Shown in pieces: positions 1 through 6,913 of a stretch of 10,421 nt of DNA; positions within the stretch are counted from its first letter, which is position 1; every line of letters starts with the position of its first letter. The notes below the pieces were generated by a model. The model was given only the letters and a program-made list of their open reading frames with translations, did no database searches and was not told the origin of the DNA. The stretch is from Verrucomicrobiota bacterium (GTDB lineage Bacteria; Verrucomicrobiota; Verrucomicrobiia; Chthoniobacterales; Terrimicrobiaceae), in assembly GCA_026398285.1 (NCBI GenBank), contig JAPLTI010000231.1, positions 1 to 10,421 of the forward strand, in the 5' to 3' direction. Position numbers and translations under genes: made by a program.

Positions 1-221
1 TGAGCGTCATGTTTCCTGGATTCTCGTGGAATTCATAGAGAGCTTCAGGACTTGTTGCGACCGGCGTGGAACTTTCGAAAACGTATGGCTTCATGTAAAA
101 ATGCGCTTGACCTATTTGTGGCATCAGCAAGTTTGGCGCGCGTCTTCCGAGTTGCATCAAATTTCTTGTTGCAAAATGAAAGGCCGCTCATTACTCACAA
201 CCCGCAATCCAATTCAATCAC
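1..221. other. Intergenic leader upstream of acpP
   Basis: No convincing gene is seen here. Short open frames that start at 26 and 52 have no family-like sequence and no ribosome site. The extreme left edge reads, on the minus strand, as an AGGA (17-14) three bases before an ATG (10-8), so a divergent gene could begin just outside the window, but only three codons are visible. The stretch next to acpP probably holds its promoter; the best -35-like element is TTGACC at 107-112. Confidence 0.5.
107..135 (+). promoter_or_regulatory. Candidate acpP promoter
   Basis: TTGACC at 107-112 is close to the sigma-70 -35 consensus and lies about 110 bases before the acpP start. The -10 region is poor: AAGTTT or AGTTTG after a 16-17 base spacer. 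The call rests mainly on the -35 match and on acpP needing a promoter in this gap. A transcription start map would settle it. Confidence 0.25.
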
Positions 222-467
222 ATGTCTGAAAAATCCATCGAAGAAAAAGTAAAAGATATCATTGTCGAGCAACTCGGAGTGAACGCCGAACAGGTCACGC
301 CCACAGCCTCCTTCATCGAGGACCTCGGAGCCGACTCGCTCGATACTGTTGAACTCGTCATGGCCTTCGAGGAAGAATTCTCGGTTGAAGTTCCCGATGA
401 GGACGCCGAAAAGCTCCAGTCCGTCGGCGATGTGATCAAATACATCGAAGAAAAAGCCGGTAAGTAA
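222..467 (+). CDS. acpP: Acyl carrier protein
   Basis: This is the 81-residue acidic carrier of type II fatty-acid synthesis. It holds growing acyl chains on a 4'-phosphopantetheine arm and passes them between the cytoplasmic Fab enzymes. The attachment motif GADSLDTVEL places the modified serine at Ser39, followed by the usual helix II sequence MAFEEEFSVEVPDEDAEK. Length and charge match AcpP closely. The ATG at 222 gives the normal N-terminus. There is no Shine-Dalgarno sequence before it: the preceding bases are AATTCAATCAC. A strong terminator follows 22 bases after the stop, so the gene is probably a single-gene transcript. The usual partner fabF is not immediately downstream; a glycogen-synthase-like gene is. 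Identity is very secure. Confidence 0.97.
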   Translation: MSEKSIEEKVKDIIVEQLGVNAEQVTPTASFIEDLGADSLDTVELVMAFEEEFSVEVPDEDAEKLQSVGDVIKYIEEKAGK

Positions 468-489
468 TCTCTCGGTTTTAGTTTTTAGG

Positions 490-516
490 AAAACCCCGCT
501 TCGGCGGGGTTTTTTG
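490..516 (+). terminator. Rho-independent terminator of acpP
   Basis: The stem CCCCGC (494-499) pairs with GCGGGG (504-509) around a TTCG loop, the very stable UUCG type. It is flanked by A490-493 pairing with T510-513 and followed by a T run. It lies 22 bases after the acpP stop. The flanking A and T runs could also let it act on the opposite strand. Confidence 0.93.
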
Positions 517-548
517 TTTTCCATCGACTTCCGGGGCCGGGGTTTTGC

Positions 549-552
549 AGGA
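549..552 (+). promoter_or_regulatory. Ribosome binding site for the synthase-like gene
   Basis: AGGA at 549-552 sits 7 bases before the ATG at 560. This spacing favours the ATG over the in-frame TTG at 545, which has no ribosome site of its own. Confidence 0.6.
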
Positions 553-559
553 TGCAGGC

Positions 560-1960
560 ATGAAGATTCTCATTGCGGCCAGCGAAATGACTCCCATTTC
601 AAATTCCGGGGGGCTTGCGGATTTTGTTGAGGGATTGTCCGCCCACCTTGGCGCTGCTGGTCACGAGGTCACCGTCGTTCTCCCGTTCTTCCGCTGCGTC
701 AGGGAAAACAAGGCGCTGGGTGCGAAACGCTCCAAGACGAGGTTCTCGGTCCCGGTCGGTTCGGAAAATTTGTCCTGCGAGGTCTGGGAGGCCGCCGGTC
801 CGAGGGGTGTGAAGCTGCGATTCATCCAGCGGGAGGAGTATTTCGACCGCACCGGCCTCTATGGAGTTGATGGCCGTGACTACCAGGACAATGCGGCGCG
901 GTTCATTTTCTTTTCCAAATGTGTGACGGAGATCGCCCGTCTCAACTTGCCGGATGCTGTTCATCTCGTAGGCTGGCAGGCCGCGATGGCTGCGGTGTTC
1001 ATCCGGGACCAAAAACTGCCCGTCCCCACGGTGCTTTCCCCTTTCTCGCTCGATTACCAAGGCAATTTCTGGAGCCATGACTTTGCGTTCACCAATTTGC
1101 CGGGGTCCTATTTTTCAGCGGATGGATTGGAATTCTACGGCAGCATGAATTTCCTCAAAGCGGGGATCGTTTTTGCGGATGCCGTTGCGCTTCCAGGTGG
1201 ACGTTTCGTGGCCGAGGCCCAAACGCCGGTGCATGGATGCGGTCTCGAAAATGTGCTTCGCGAGCATTCGGCAAAGCTGGAGGCTATCGCATTTGGATTC
1301 GATGAAAAGGATCTGCCTGTCGTGAAGGTTGACGCCAAATTGCGCCTTGCCGCGCGCCGTGAATTCTTTCCCTCCTCCGATCCCAAGTCGGCCCGTGTTT
1401 TTGTGGTGGATACGATTTCCACAGGCGGTGAGGGCATCGATCTCCTCTTGCAGGCTCTGGATTTGATTCCCTCGCCTGACTTTTGCGTGGCCTTGCTGGG
1501 GCCGGTGGCCAATTCCTCCATCGAGGTTCTTGATATCGCCCTCCGGCGTCATTCCAAGCGCCTTGTGCATTTGCCGGAGGTCGATGGGGGACTCCTCGCC
1601 CGCGTCTTGGCGGCGGGGGATTTTGTTCTGGTTCCAGGTCCATTGGAGCCTCGGAGCGCCTTTGTGGCTGCCGCGATGAGGAACAGTCTTGTTCCCGTCT
1701 TGGAGTATTGCCCGGGCCTTCTGGACTTGGTGAGGGACTTTGATCCCGTGACCGGTTCCGGGAATGGCCTTGTCTTTCATCGTCACTCGGTCGCCGCACT
1801 CGCCGACGCCGTGAAGCGCGCCCTCTTCTTGCCAGCGGGAGAATGGGAAATTCTTTCGCAGCGCGTGCGTGAGACCGATTTTTCGTGGGGGCCTGCTGTG
1901 GCTCGCCTCGAAGAACTCCAGCGCCGTCTTCTACGCAAAATAGGCCGGACTTCAGTCTAA
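560..1960 (+). CDS. Glycogen/starch synthase-like protein, probably catalytically inactive
   Basis: The 466-residue product has the overall GT5 glycogen synthase (GlgA) architecture. Residue numbers here count from the TTG at 545; subtract 5 for the ATG start. Scaffold motifs are kept: SGGLADFVEGL (21-31), GLYGVDGRDYQDN (104-116), NFLKAGIVFADA (202-213), QTPVHGCGLENVL (226-238) and DFDPVTGSGNG (398-408). Catalytic and ADP-glucose motifs are changed. The Lys of K-x-G-G-L is Asn20. The HDW motif reads VGW (142-144). The HN before LAYQG reads FS (167-168). The Arg and Lys of SRL-x-x-QKG are missing (around 290-297, Glu at 296). EPCGLTQ reads EPRSAFV (368-374). I infer a pseudoenzyme, or a transferase with changed substrate. 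It precedes recJ by 9 bases in the same operon. The usual annotation would be glycogen synthase, which may overstate its function. Confidence 0.8.
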   Translation: MKILIAASEMTPISNSGGLADFVEGLSAHLGAAGHEVTVVLPFFRCVRENKALGAKRSKTRFSVPVGSENLSCEVWEAAGPRGVKLRFIQREEYFDRTGLYGVDGRDYQDNAARFIFFSKCVTEIARLNLPDAVHLVGWQAAMAAVFIRDQKLPVPTVLSPFSLDYQGNFWSHDFAFTNLPGSYFSADGLEFYGSMNFLKAGIVFADAVALPGGRFVAEAQTPVHGCGLENVLREHSAKLEAIAFGFDEKDLPVVKVDAKLRLAARREFFPSSDPKSARVFVVDTISTGGEGIDLLLQALDLIPSPDFCVALLGPVANSSIEVLDIALRRHSKRLVHLPEVDGGLLARVLAAGDFVLVPGPLEPRSAFVAAAMRNSLVPVLEYCPGLLDLVRDFDPVTGSGNGLVFHRHSVAALADAVKRALFLPAGEWEILSQRVRETDFSWGPAVARLEELQRRLLRKIGRTSV

Positions 1961-1965
1961 GAGGT
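1961..1965 (+). promoter_or_regulatory. Ribosome binding site for recJ
   Basis: GAGGT directly after the upstream stop codon is 4 bases from the ATG at 1970. The alternative GTG start at 1964 falls within this site itself, so ATG 1970 is preferred. Confidence 0.65.
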
Positions 1966-1969
1966 GGCG

Positions 1970-3658
1970 ATGCAAAGGCGTTGGATCTTTCCTGCGGCAT
2001 CGGATGCCGCATCACTTTCACGGGTCAGGCGCGAAGCGGAGGTTCCGGATTTCCTCGCAGAGTTGCTATTGAAACGCGGGGTTGCCGATGGAATCTCCGC
2101 TGAGGCCTATCTCAAACCACGCCTGCGTTCTTTGAGCGCTCCGGAGCAGTTGCCAGAGATGGAGGCGGCCGTGGCTAGGATCCTGGCTGCGATGGATCGC
2201 CGCGAGAAGGTCGTTCTTTACGGGGACTACGATGTGGACGGCATCACTTCGCTGGCGATTCTGGCGCGTTTTTTTAAAGCCTGTGGAATCACGGTCCCAT
2301 GCTTCCTGCCTCTGCGCGCCGAGGAGGGGTATGGTCTCAGCGAGGCTGGGGTTGAGCGTTGCTTGGAAATGCACTCGCCGCAATTGCTGCTGGCGGTGGA
2401 TTGCGGAACGACTTCGGTGAGGGAAATTGCCGCACTTCGCCGGCGTGGAGTGGATGTCATTGTCCTCGACCACCATGAACCTGGCACCGAACGCCCCGAC
2501 TGTGTGGCGCTGGTGAATCCCAAGTGCGGGGCCGAGTTTCACTATCTTTGCAGTGCCGGCGTGGTTTTCAAGCTGGCACACGCCATTTTGAAGGCCCGCC
2601 CGGCTGAGGGTGTCGATCTGAAGGAGTATCTCGATCTGGTGGCACTGGCCACCGTCGCCGACATAGTGCCGCTTGTGGAGGAGAACAGGATTTTCGTCAG
2701 CCACGGCCTCCGGCAAATGGAGCACACGCGCTGGGCGGGATTGGCTGCCCTCCAGCGTGTGGCGGATGTGCCTACGCCGGTCAAAGCGGGAGATATCAGC
2801 TTCCGCATGGGGCCGAGGATCAATGCAGCAGGGCGTCTCGGGCCTGCCATGGAGGCTCTCCAGCTTCTGCTTGTGGACGACCCCGCCGAGGCCTCGCGTC
2901 TCGCGGAGGGGTTGGATGCCCATAACCGCGAGCGCCAGGGTGTGGAGCGTCATGTTGTTCGCGATGCCGAGGAATGGGTCGCTAAAAATTTCAATCCTGA
3001 CACTCAGGCCTCGATTGTCGCCGGCAGCCGGGATTGGCACATCGGCGTCCTCGGTGTGGTCGCCTCGCGCATCATGAGGCAATACCACCGCCCAACCTTC
3101 GTCATCGGATTCGATGAATCGGGAGCGGGCAAAGGCAGTGGACGCAGCATCGAGGGGCTTCCCTTGGTGACTATGCTCCGCGATTGCGCTGGGCATTTGG
3201 AGAAATTTGGAGGTCACGACATGGCGGCGGGTATTTCCTTGAGCGAGTCGAGTCTGCCCGCGTTTCGAGAGGCTTTTGAGGCCGCCGCCCAAGCGATTGC
3301 AAACAAGGAAATGCTTGCACCGCGCCTGCGTTTGGATTGCGAGTTGGGGCTCGGAGACATCGATGCCTCTGTGCTGGAATCGCAGGATTTATTGGAGCCT
3401 TTTGGAAATTCCAATCCCCAGCCCGTTATGTTCTCGCGCGCCGTGGCTCCGGCGGGCGAGCCTCGCGTCATGAAAGAAAAACACCTGCGGATCGAGTTTC
3501 TGTGCGGTCGCCGCCGCGTTCCCGCTATCTTTTTCAATGCCCCGGTCAATGCCATGCCGCGACCGCCGTGGGATATCGCCTACACGCTGGACTGGAATGT
3601 CTGGCAGGGCCGGGCCGAGCCGCAACTGAGGATCGTCGAGGTGCGCCACGCGGAATGA
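1970..3658 (+). CDS. recJ: Single-stranded-DNA-specific exonuclease RecJ
   Basis: RecJ degrades single-stranded DNA 5' to 3' in recombination, base-excision and mismatch repair. The 562-residue length is normal. DHH-family metal motifs appear in order: DYDVDGITS (86-94), VDCGTT (143-148), DHHEPG (167-172) and VADIVPLVEENR (229-240). These are followed by GPRINAAGRLG (281-291), WHIGVLGVVASRI (356-368), the DHHA1 phosphate-binding GSGRSIEG (389-396), GGHDMAAG (414-421), and the OB-fold entry LEPFGNSNPQP (475-485). All expected Asp and His ligands are visible, so the enzyme should be active. It lies 9 bases after the synthase-like gene and overlaps recG by 4 bases, which implies co-transcription and coupled translation. 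Start choice is explained under the ribosome site at 1961. Confidence 0.96.
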   Translation: MQRRWIFPAASDAASLSRVRREAEVPDFLAELLLKRGVADGISAEAYLKPRLRSLSAPEQLPEMEAAVARILAAMDRREKVVLYGDYDVDGITSLAILARFFKACGITVPCFLPLRAEEGYGLSEAGVERCLEMHSPQLLLAVDCGTTSVREIAALRRRGVDVIVLDHHEPGTERPDCVALVNPKCGAEFHYLCSAGVVFKLAHAILKARPAEGVDLKEYLDLVALATVADIVPLVEENRIFVSHGLRQMEHTRWAGLAALQRVADVPTPVKAGDISFRMGPRINAAGRLGPAMEALQLLLVDDPAEASRLAEGLDAHNRERQGVERHVVRDAEEWVAKNFNPDTQASIVAGSRDWHIGVLGVVASRIMRQYHRPTFVIGFDESGAGKGSGRSIEGLPLVTMLRDCAGHLEKFGGHDMAAGISLSESSLPAFREAFEAAAQAIANKEMLAPRLRLDCELGLGDIDASVLESQDLLEPFGNSNPQPVMFSRAVAPAGEPRVMKEKHLRIEFLCGRRRVPAIFFNAPVNAMPRPPWDIAYTLDWNVWQGRAEPQLRIVEVRHAE

Positions 3659-5730
3659 CTCGGCTTTCCCCGACGACGGCGCTGGAAGGGTTGCCTTGGG
3701 TTCCATCCACTCGCGTGGCTGCTTTGCGACGATTGGGCTTGCTCACGCTTGAGGATTTGCTGCGCCATTTTCCGAGGCGCTACGAGGACCGCCGGAAGTT
3801 CGACCGCTTTCCGGACAGTCCCTCGGAGACGGCCGTCTGTCTTTATGGCGTGGTTAAAAAGACGAGCTACAAACGCTTCGGCCCGCGCCGGATTTTTGAG
3901 GCGATTCTCGAAGATGACAATGGAGGCATCCTGAGCAATCCCATCACTCTCCGCTGGTATAATATGCCCTGGGTGCAAAAAATGATCCTCGGGGGTCATC
4001 GCCTCGTCGTTTACGGCAAGCCCCGCGAGCGCTCAAAGCGCTTGGTGATCGAACATCCCGAATTCGAGGTCATCGAGGACGAGGGAGGGGTCTCTCTGCA
4101 CTTCGACCGCATCACACCCGTGCACGGCGCGGGGGATGGCCTGCCCGTCCATGTCCTTCGCGAACTCATCCACCATGCTCTCGAGGAAACCGATTTGAGC
4201 GCTATTCCCCGCCTCTGGCCTGAGGGGAGGGGAGGAACGCCCTTCCTGCCGGATGTCTGGAGAGCTGTTCATTTTCCCGTGGATATGGCCGAGTGCGAGG
4301 AGGCCAGACGCCAGCTCGTGAGGGATGTCTTTTTTGGAATCCAGCTCATCCTTTGCTCGCGCCATGCCTCGGTGAAAAAAAACGGAGGCTTCGCGCGCCC
4401 GGGAAACGGTTCTGTTTGGCAGAGGGTTGAGGAGTCCCTGCCTTTCGTGCTCACCGACTCGCAGCGTGTGGTAATGGATGAGATTTCCACCGACATGGCA
4501 GCTCCACACCGCATGAACCGCCTCCTCCAGGGCGATGTGGGGTCCGGAAAGACCATGGTGGCTCTGCGGGCCATGATTCAAGCCCACGAGTCGGGTTGGC
4601 AGGCGGCCTTGATGGCACCTACACAGATTTTGGCCGAGCAGCATTATCTGAACTTCCGCCGCATCCTAGATCCGCTTGGAATTCCGGTGGTCTTGCGGAC
4701 CTCCTCTCGCCGCGAGGATTCCGTGAAGGCTCCGGATTTATTTGAATCGAGCCCAAGCGGTCCCTCGCTCGTGGTCGGCACGCACGCCCTCCTCTTCGAG
4801 GGAGCGGAGTTTGAAAAACTCGGTCTGGTGGTGATCGATGAGCAGCACAAATTCGGCGTGCTGCAGCGCACCAAGCTGATCGAACGGGCTGATGCTCCCG
4901 ATGTGCTTGTGATGACGGCGACACCTATTCCTCGAACGATAACCCAGACCCTCTACGGCGATCTGGATGTTTCGATTTTGAAGCACCGTCCGCTCGGGCG
5001 GGGGCGCATTGTCACCGCTGTGCGTGAGGTCGAGCGCTTGCCGGCCATCGTTGATTTCCTGCGCGTCGAACTAGCCGCCGGGCGGCAGGCCTACATCGTT
5101 TATCCCCTCATCGAGGAATCCGAAAAACTCGAGGTCAAGGCAGCCACAGCCGAGTTTGAAAAATGGAAGGCGCTCCTGGCTCCCGCCACGGTTGGCATCG
5201 TTCATGGCAGGATCGATGTCGAGGCGAAGGAGGCTGTGATGCGCGACTTCCGCGAGGGTCGCCTATCCGTGCTTGTGGCGACAACGGTTATTGAAGTGGG
5301 AGTCGATGTGCCAAATGCCACCATAATGATCATCGAAGAAGCCGGTCGCTTCGGCCTTTCCCAGATGCACCAGCTTCGCGGCCGCATCGGCCGTGGACCT
5401 GAGAAATCCTGGTGCATTCTTCTTCACGATGGCGCCACCGGCCCCGCCCTTGAAAAATTGGAGGTTCTCGAAAAGACATTGGATGGTTTTGAGATCGCCG
5501 AGGCCGACCTCCAACTGCGCGGGCCGGGCGATATTTTAGGAACCGCCCAGACTGGGTTGCCATCATTAGGGCTCGGCGACTTGCTGAGGGATGCGGATAT
5601 CATGTCCGAGGCGCGCCGGGTTGCTTTGGAAGTTCTCGCCGAGGATCCCGAACTTCGGAATCCCGCCCATGGGTTGATGCGCGATTATGTTTCCAAGAAC
5701 GCAGCGTGTCAGGAGCTGTCCGCAGGCTGA
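3655..5730 (+). CDS. recG: ATP-dependent DNA helicase RecG
   Basis: RecG remodels stalled forks and Holliday junctions and unwinds R-loops. The 691-residue length is typical. The N-terminal wedge/OB domain spans about residues 1-240, beginning with the helix-hairpin region STRVAALRRLGLLTLEDLL (18-36). The helicase core follows: Walker A GDVGSGKT (293-300), APTQILAEQH (321-330), VGTHALL (374-380), the Walker B DEQH box with HKFGVLQR (395-405), TATPIPRT (421-428), then domain 2 with TTVIEVGVDVPNAT (543-556) and the arginine-finger motif QLRGRIGRG (573-581). The C-terminal TRG-type segment LQLRGPGDILGTAQTGLP (619-636) is present. Its ATG overlaps the recJ stop as ATGA. GAGGTG at 3638-3643 is 11 bases upstream, so initiation is probably coupled to recJ termination. 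A longer in-frame extension back to 3337 lies inside recJ and is not real. Confidence 0.96.
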   Translation: MTRLSPTTALEGLPWVPSTRVAALRRLGLLTLEDLLRHFPRRYEDRRKFDRFPDSPSETAVCLYGVVKKTSYKRFGPRRIFEAILEDDNGGILSNPITLRWYNMPWVQKMILGGHRLVVYGKPRERSKRLVIEHPEFEVIEDEGGVSLHFDRITPVHGAGDGLPVHVLRELIHHALEETDLSAIPRLWPEGRGGTPFLPDVWRAVHFPVDMAECEEARRQLVRDVFFGIQLILCSRHASVKKNGGFARPGNGSVWQRVEESLPFVLTDSQRVVMDEISTDMAAPHRMNRLLQGDVGSGKTMVALRAMIQAHESGWQAALMAPTQILAEQHYLNFRRILDPLGIPVVLRTSSRREDSVKAPDLFESSPSGPSLVVGTHALLFEGAEFEKLGLVVIDEQHKFGVLQRTKLIERADAPDVLVMTATPIPRTITQTLYGDLDVSILKHRPLGRGRIVTAVREVERLPAIVDFLRVELAAGRQAYIVYPLIEESEKLEVKAATAEFEKWKALLAPATVGIVHGRIDVEAKEAVMRDFREGRLSVLVATTVIEVGVDVPNATIMIIEEAGRFGLSQMHQLRGRIGRGPEKSWCILLHDGATGPALEKLEVLEKTLDGFEIAEADLQLRGPGDILGTAQTGLPSLGLGDLLRDADIMSEARRVALEVLAEDPELRNPAHGLMRDYVSKNAACQELSAG

Positions 5731-5739
5731 TTTCGTGCC

Positions 5740-5769
5740 TTGTCAAAAGCCCGTGCGGGTTTATTAGTA
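5740..5769 (+). promoter_or_regulatory. recG-efp junction: candidate efp promoter and weak hairpin
   Basis: TTGTCA at 5740-5745 resembles a -35 element, with TTAGTA at 5764-5769 as a weak -10 after 18 bases. Between them AAGCCC (5747-5752) pairs with GGGTTT (5757-5762) around GTGC, with one G-T pair, which might act as a weak terminator for recG. Both signals are modest and overlap, so at most one is likely to matter. Confidence 0.25.
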
Positions 5770-5781
5770 GCCACCAAATCT

Positions 5782-6339
5782 ATGCCAGCCGCCAATGATC
5801 TCCGCAAAGGAATGGCCATCCGCTACAACGGAAACCCAGCCATCGTTCTCGACATCCACCACCGCACACCCGGCAACCTCCGCGCCTTTGTTCAGTGCAT
5901 CATCCGTTACATCGGAACCGGCAAATCCGCCGATATCCGCTTCTCCTCCACCGAGAAGGTCGATGTGGTGGATGTCAACCGCCAGCCGCTTGAATTCAGC
6001 TACAGCGACCACCAGGGTTACCATTTCATGGACCCCGCCACTTACGAGACGATCACTCTCAACGAGTCCCTCATCGGCGACTCCAAGCAGTATCTGGTCG
6101 AAAACCTCAAGGTCGAAGTTCTCAGCATCGAAGGCCGCCCAGCCCAGATCGAGCTTCCTTCCTCGGTCGTCCTCAAGGTGGTCGAATCCGCCGAAGGCAT
6201 CCGCGGCGACTCGGCAAACAATGTCCAAAAGCCCGCCACCCTCGAAACCGGCAAGATCATCAATGTTCCGCTCTTCATCAAAGAAGGCGAAATGATCAAG
6301 GTCAGCACCGTCGATGGCACTTACATGAGCCGAGCTTAA
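5782..6339 (+). CDS. efp: Elongation factor P with Asn at the tip position
   Basis: EF-P binds between the ribosomal P and E sites and relieves stalling at consecutive prolines. The 185 residues have the expected three-domain order: N-terminal domain with NDLRKGMAIRYNG (5-17), central OB domain, and C-terminal domain ending in NNVQKPATLETGKI and VSTVDGTYMSRA. The domain I loop reads TPGNLRAF (29-36). By alignment with E. coli PGKGQAF, Asn32 occupies the site of the beta-lysylated Lys34 (or the rhamnosylated Arg32 of Pseudomonas), and the following Gly is Leu. The canonical modification target is therefore absent; Arg34 lies two positions further on. The ATG at 5782 gives the normal family N-terminus; an in-frame TTG at 5740 would add 14 unlike residues. 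No Shine-Dalgarno sequence precedes it (GCCACCAAATCT). No terminator follows directly. Confidence 0.95.
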   Translation: MPAANDLRKGMAIRYNGNPAIVLDIHHRTPGNLRAFVQCIIRYIGTGKSADIRFSSTEKVDVVDVNRQPLEFSYSDHQGYHFMDPATYETITLNESLIGDSKQYLVENLKVEVLSIEGRPAQIELPSSVVLKVVESAEGIRGDSANNVQKPATLETGKIINVPLFIKEGEMIKVSTVDGTYMSRA

Positions 6340-6358
6340 GATTTCTCAAAAAATCCAT

Positions 6359-6390
6359 TTGACTTTGCGTTTCCACACGCGAGCTTAGAA
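6359..6390 (+). promoter_or_regulatory. Candidate promoter of the small secreted-protein gene
   Basis: TTGACT at 6359-6364 is a near-consensus -35. GCTTAG (6383-6388) or TTAGAA (6385-6390) could serve as -10 with an 18 or 20 base spacer. It lies just after efp and directly before the ATG at 6396, which would give a very short leader. Confidence 0.35.
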
Positions 6391-6395
6391 GCCTT

Positions 6396-6563
6396 ATGAA
6401 AAAAATCGCACTCCTCGCAGCAGTAGTCATCGCTTTCTCCGCATCGGCCGTCATGGCTGGATCCTGCCCCGGCAGCGGATGCGGCGGTGGTGACAAATCC
6501 AAGGATAAAGAAGGAACCAAAGACGGTGAGAAAAAATCCCTCACTGTTGAAGTTGCCCTCTAA
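6396..6563 (+). CDS. Small predicted secreted protein, 55 residues
   Basis: I do not recognise a family. The product begins MKKIALLAAVVIAFSASAVMA, a clear signal peptide: two lysines, a hydrophobic core and a probable signal peptidase I site after Ala21. It is not a standard lipobox, since Ala rather than Leu lies at -3 of Cys24. The mature part of 34 residues starts GSCPGSGCGGG with two cysteines four residues apart (24 and 29). A charged Lys/Asp/Glu/Gly stretch follows (33-47), and it ends SLTVEVAL. The coding call rests on the signal peptide, a candidate promoter just upstream and a strong terminator 32 bases after the stop. The cysteines could form a disulfide or bind a metal in the periplasm; that is speculation. 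AGAAG at 6387-6391 may be a weak ribosome site. Confidence 0.75.
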   Translation: MKKIALLAAVVIAFSASAVMAGSCPGSGCGGGDKSKDKEGTKDGEKKSLTVEVAL

Positions 6564-6595
6564 GAAATTTTAGAAAATTTCCTTCCAACGAAAGG

Positions 6596-6631
6596 CGCGG
6601 GTGGTCCACGGATCACCCGCGTTTTTGTTTT
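6596..6631 (+). terminator. Rho-independent terminator after the small gene
   Basis: An 11-bp stem (CGCGGGTGGTC, 6596-6606, with GATCACCCGCG, 6611-6621, one G-T pair) around the loop CACG is followed by TTTTTGTTTT. It ends the transcript of the small gene, and of efp if the two are co-transcribed. Confidence 0.92.
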
Positions 6632-6782
6632 GTTGATAGACGCAGCTAGGGCATCGGCGCTGCAGCTTTGAAAAAACTCTTCGGCTCTTTCCTGCAGGCG
6701 AGGGGGCCTCTTTTTTTCCGATCTGAGGTTGCTTGCTGCGAAAAATAAAAACTCCGGATCATGGAAATGTTTTCCTGATGCA

Positions 6783-6838
6783 TTTTTTCAGCATTTTTCT
6801 GGGTTTTTGGATGTAAATTTTGCCGCAAAACCCAAAAA
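6783..6838. promoter_or_regulatory. Helically phased A/T tracts, probable curved DNA
   Basis: T6 (6783-6788), T5 (6794-6798), T5 (6804-6808), AAATTTT (6815-6821), A4 (6827-6830) and A5 (6834-6838) follow one another. Centre spacings are about 10 to 12 bases, except the last at about 7.5. Tracts in phase with the helix bend DNA. The array sits just upstream of the NrdR-like site and could help RNA polymerase or a nucleoid protein act at the nrd promoter. Confidence 0.5.
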
Positions 6839-6865
6839 GTTGGCCCGGTTTATGCTTGGCTCAAA

Positions 6866-6883
6866 ACCACTACATGTTGTGGT
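6866..6883. promoter_or_regulatory. NrdR-box-like palindrome
   Basis: ACCACTACATGTTGTGGT is an 18-base near-perfect palindrome with one mismatched pair. Its central 16 bases match 12 of 16 positions of the NrdR consensus ACACWATATATWGTGT, with symmetric mismatches. NrdR is the ATP-cone repressor of ribonucleotide reductase genes. The site is 126 bases before the nrdB start, the expected context. Confidence 0.7.
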
Positions 6884-6897
6884 AGGTAAAAAAAAAT

Positions 6898-6913
6898 CCA
6901 CTTTAGGGGTTTG
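6898..6913. promoter_or_regulatory. Possible second, degenerate NrdR box
   Basis: CCACTTTA at 6898-6905 matches 6 of 8 positions of the NrdR left half-site; the right half is poor. Its centre is exactly 31 bases from that of the first box, the usual three-turn spacing of paired NrdR boxes. Spacing is the main support. Confidence 0.35.

Noticed and set aside
26..252. Short overlapping + frames upstream of acpP
   Set aside because: No ribosome site, no family-like sequence, and they run into the acpP start.
545..559. TTG start for the synthase-like protein
   Set aside because: ATG at 560 has AGGA at 7 bases and gives the family-typical MKILIAASE start.
2066..3292. Minus-strand frame of 408 codons inside recJ
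   Set aside because: Shadow of recJ; rich in His, Arg and Gln with no family-like motif.
3337..3654. In-frame upstream extension of RecG
   Set aside because: It lies fully inside recJ, which has strong motifs to its end, and RecG has its usual N-terminus and length from 3655.
6701..6717. GAGG-GGG-CCTC hairpin followed by seven T
   Set aside because: The stem is only 4 bp, too weak for a terminator, and the strong one at 6596 already ends the upstream transcript.
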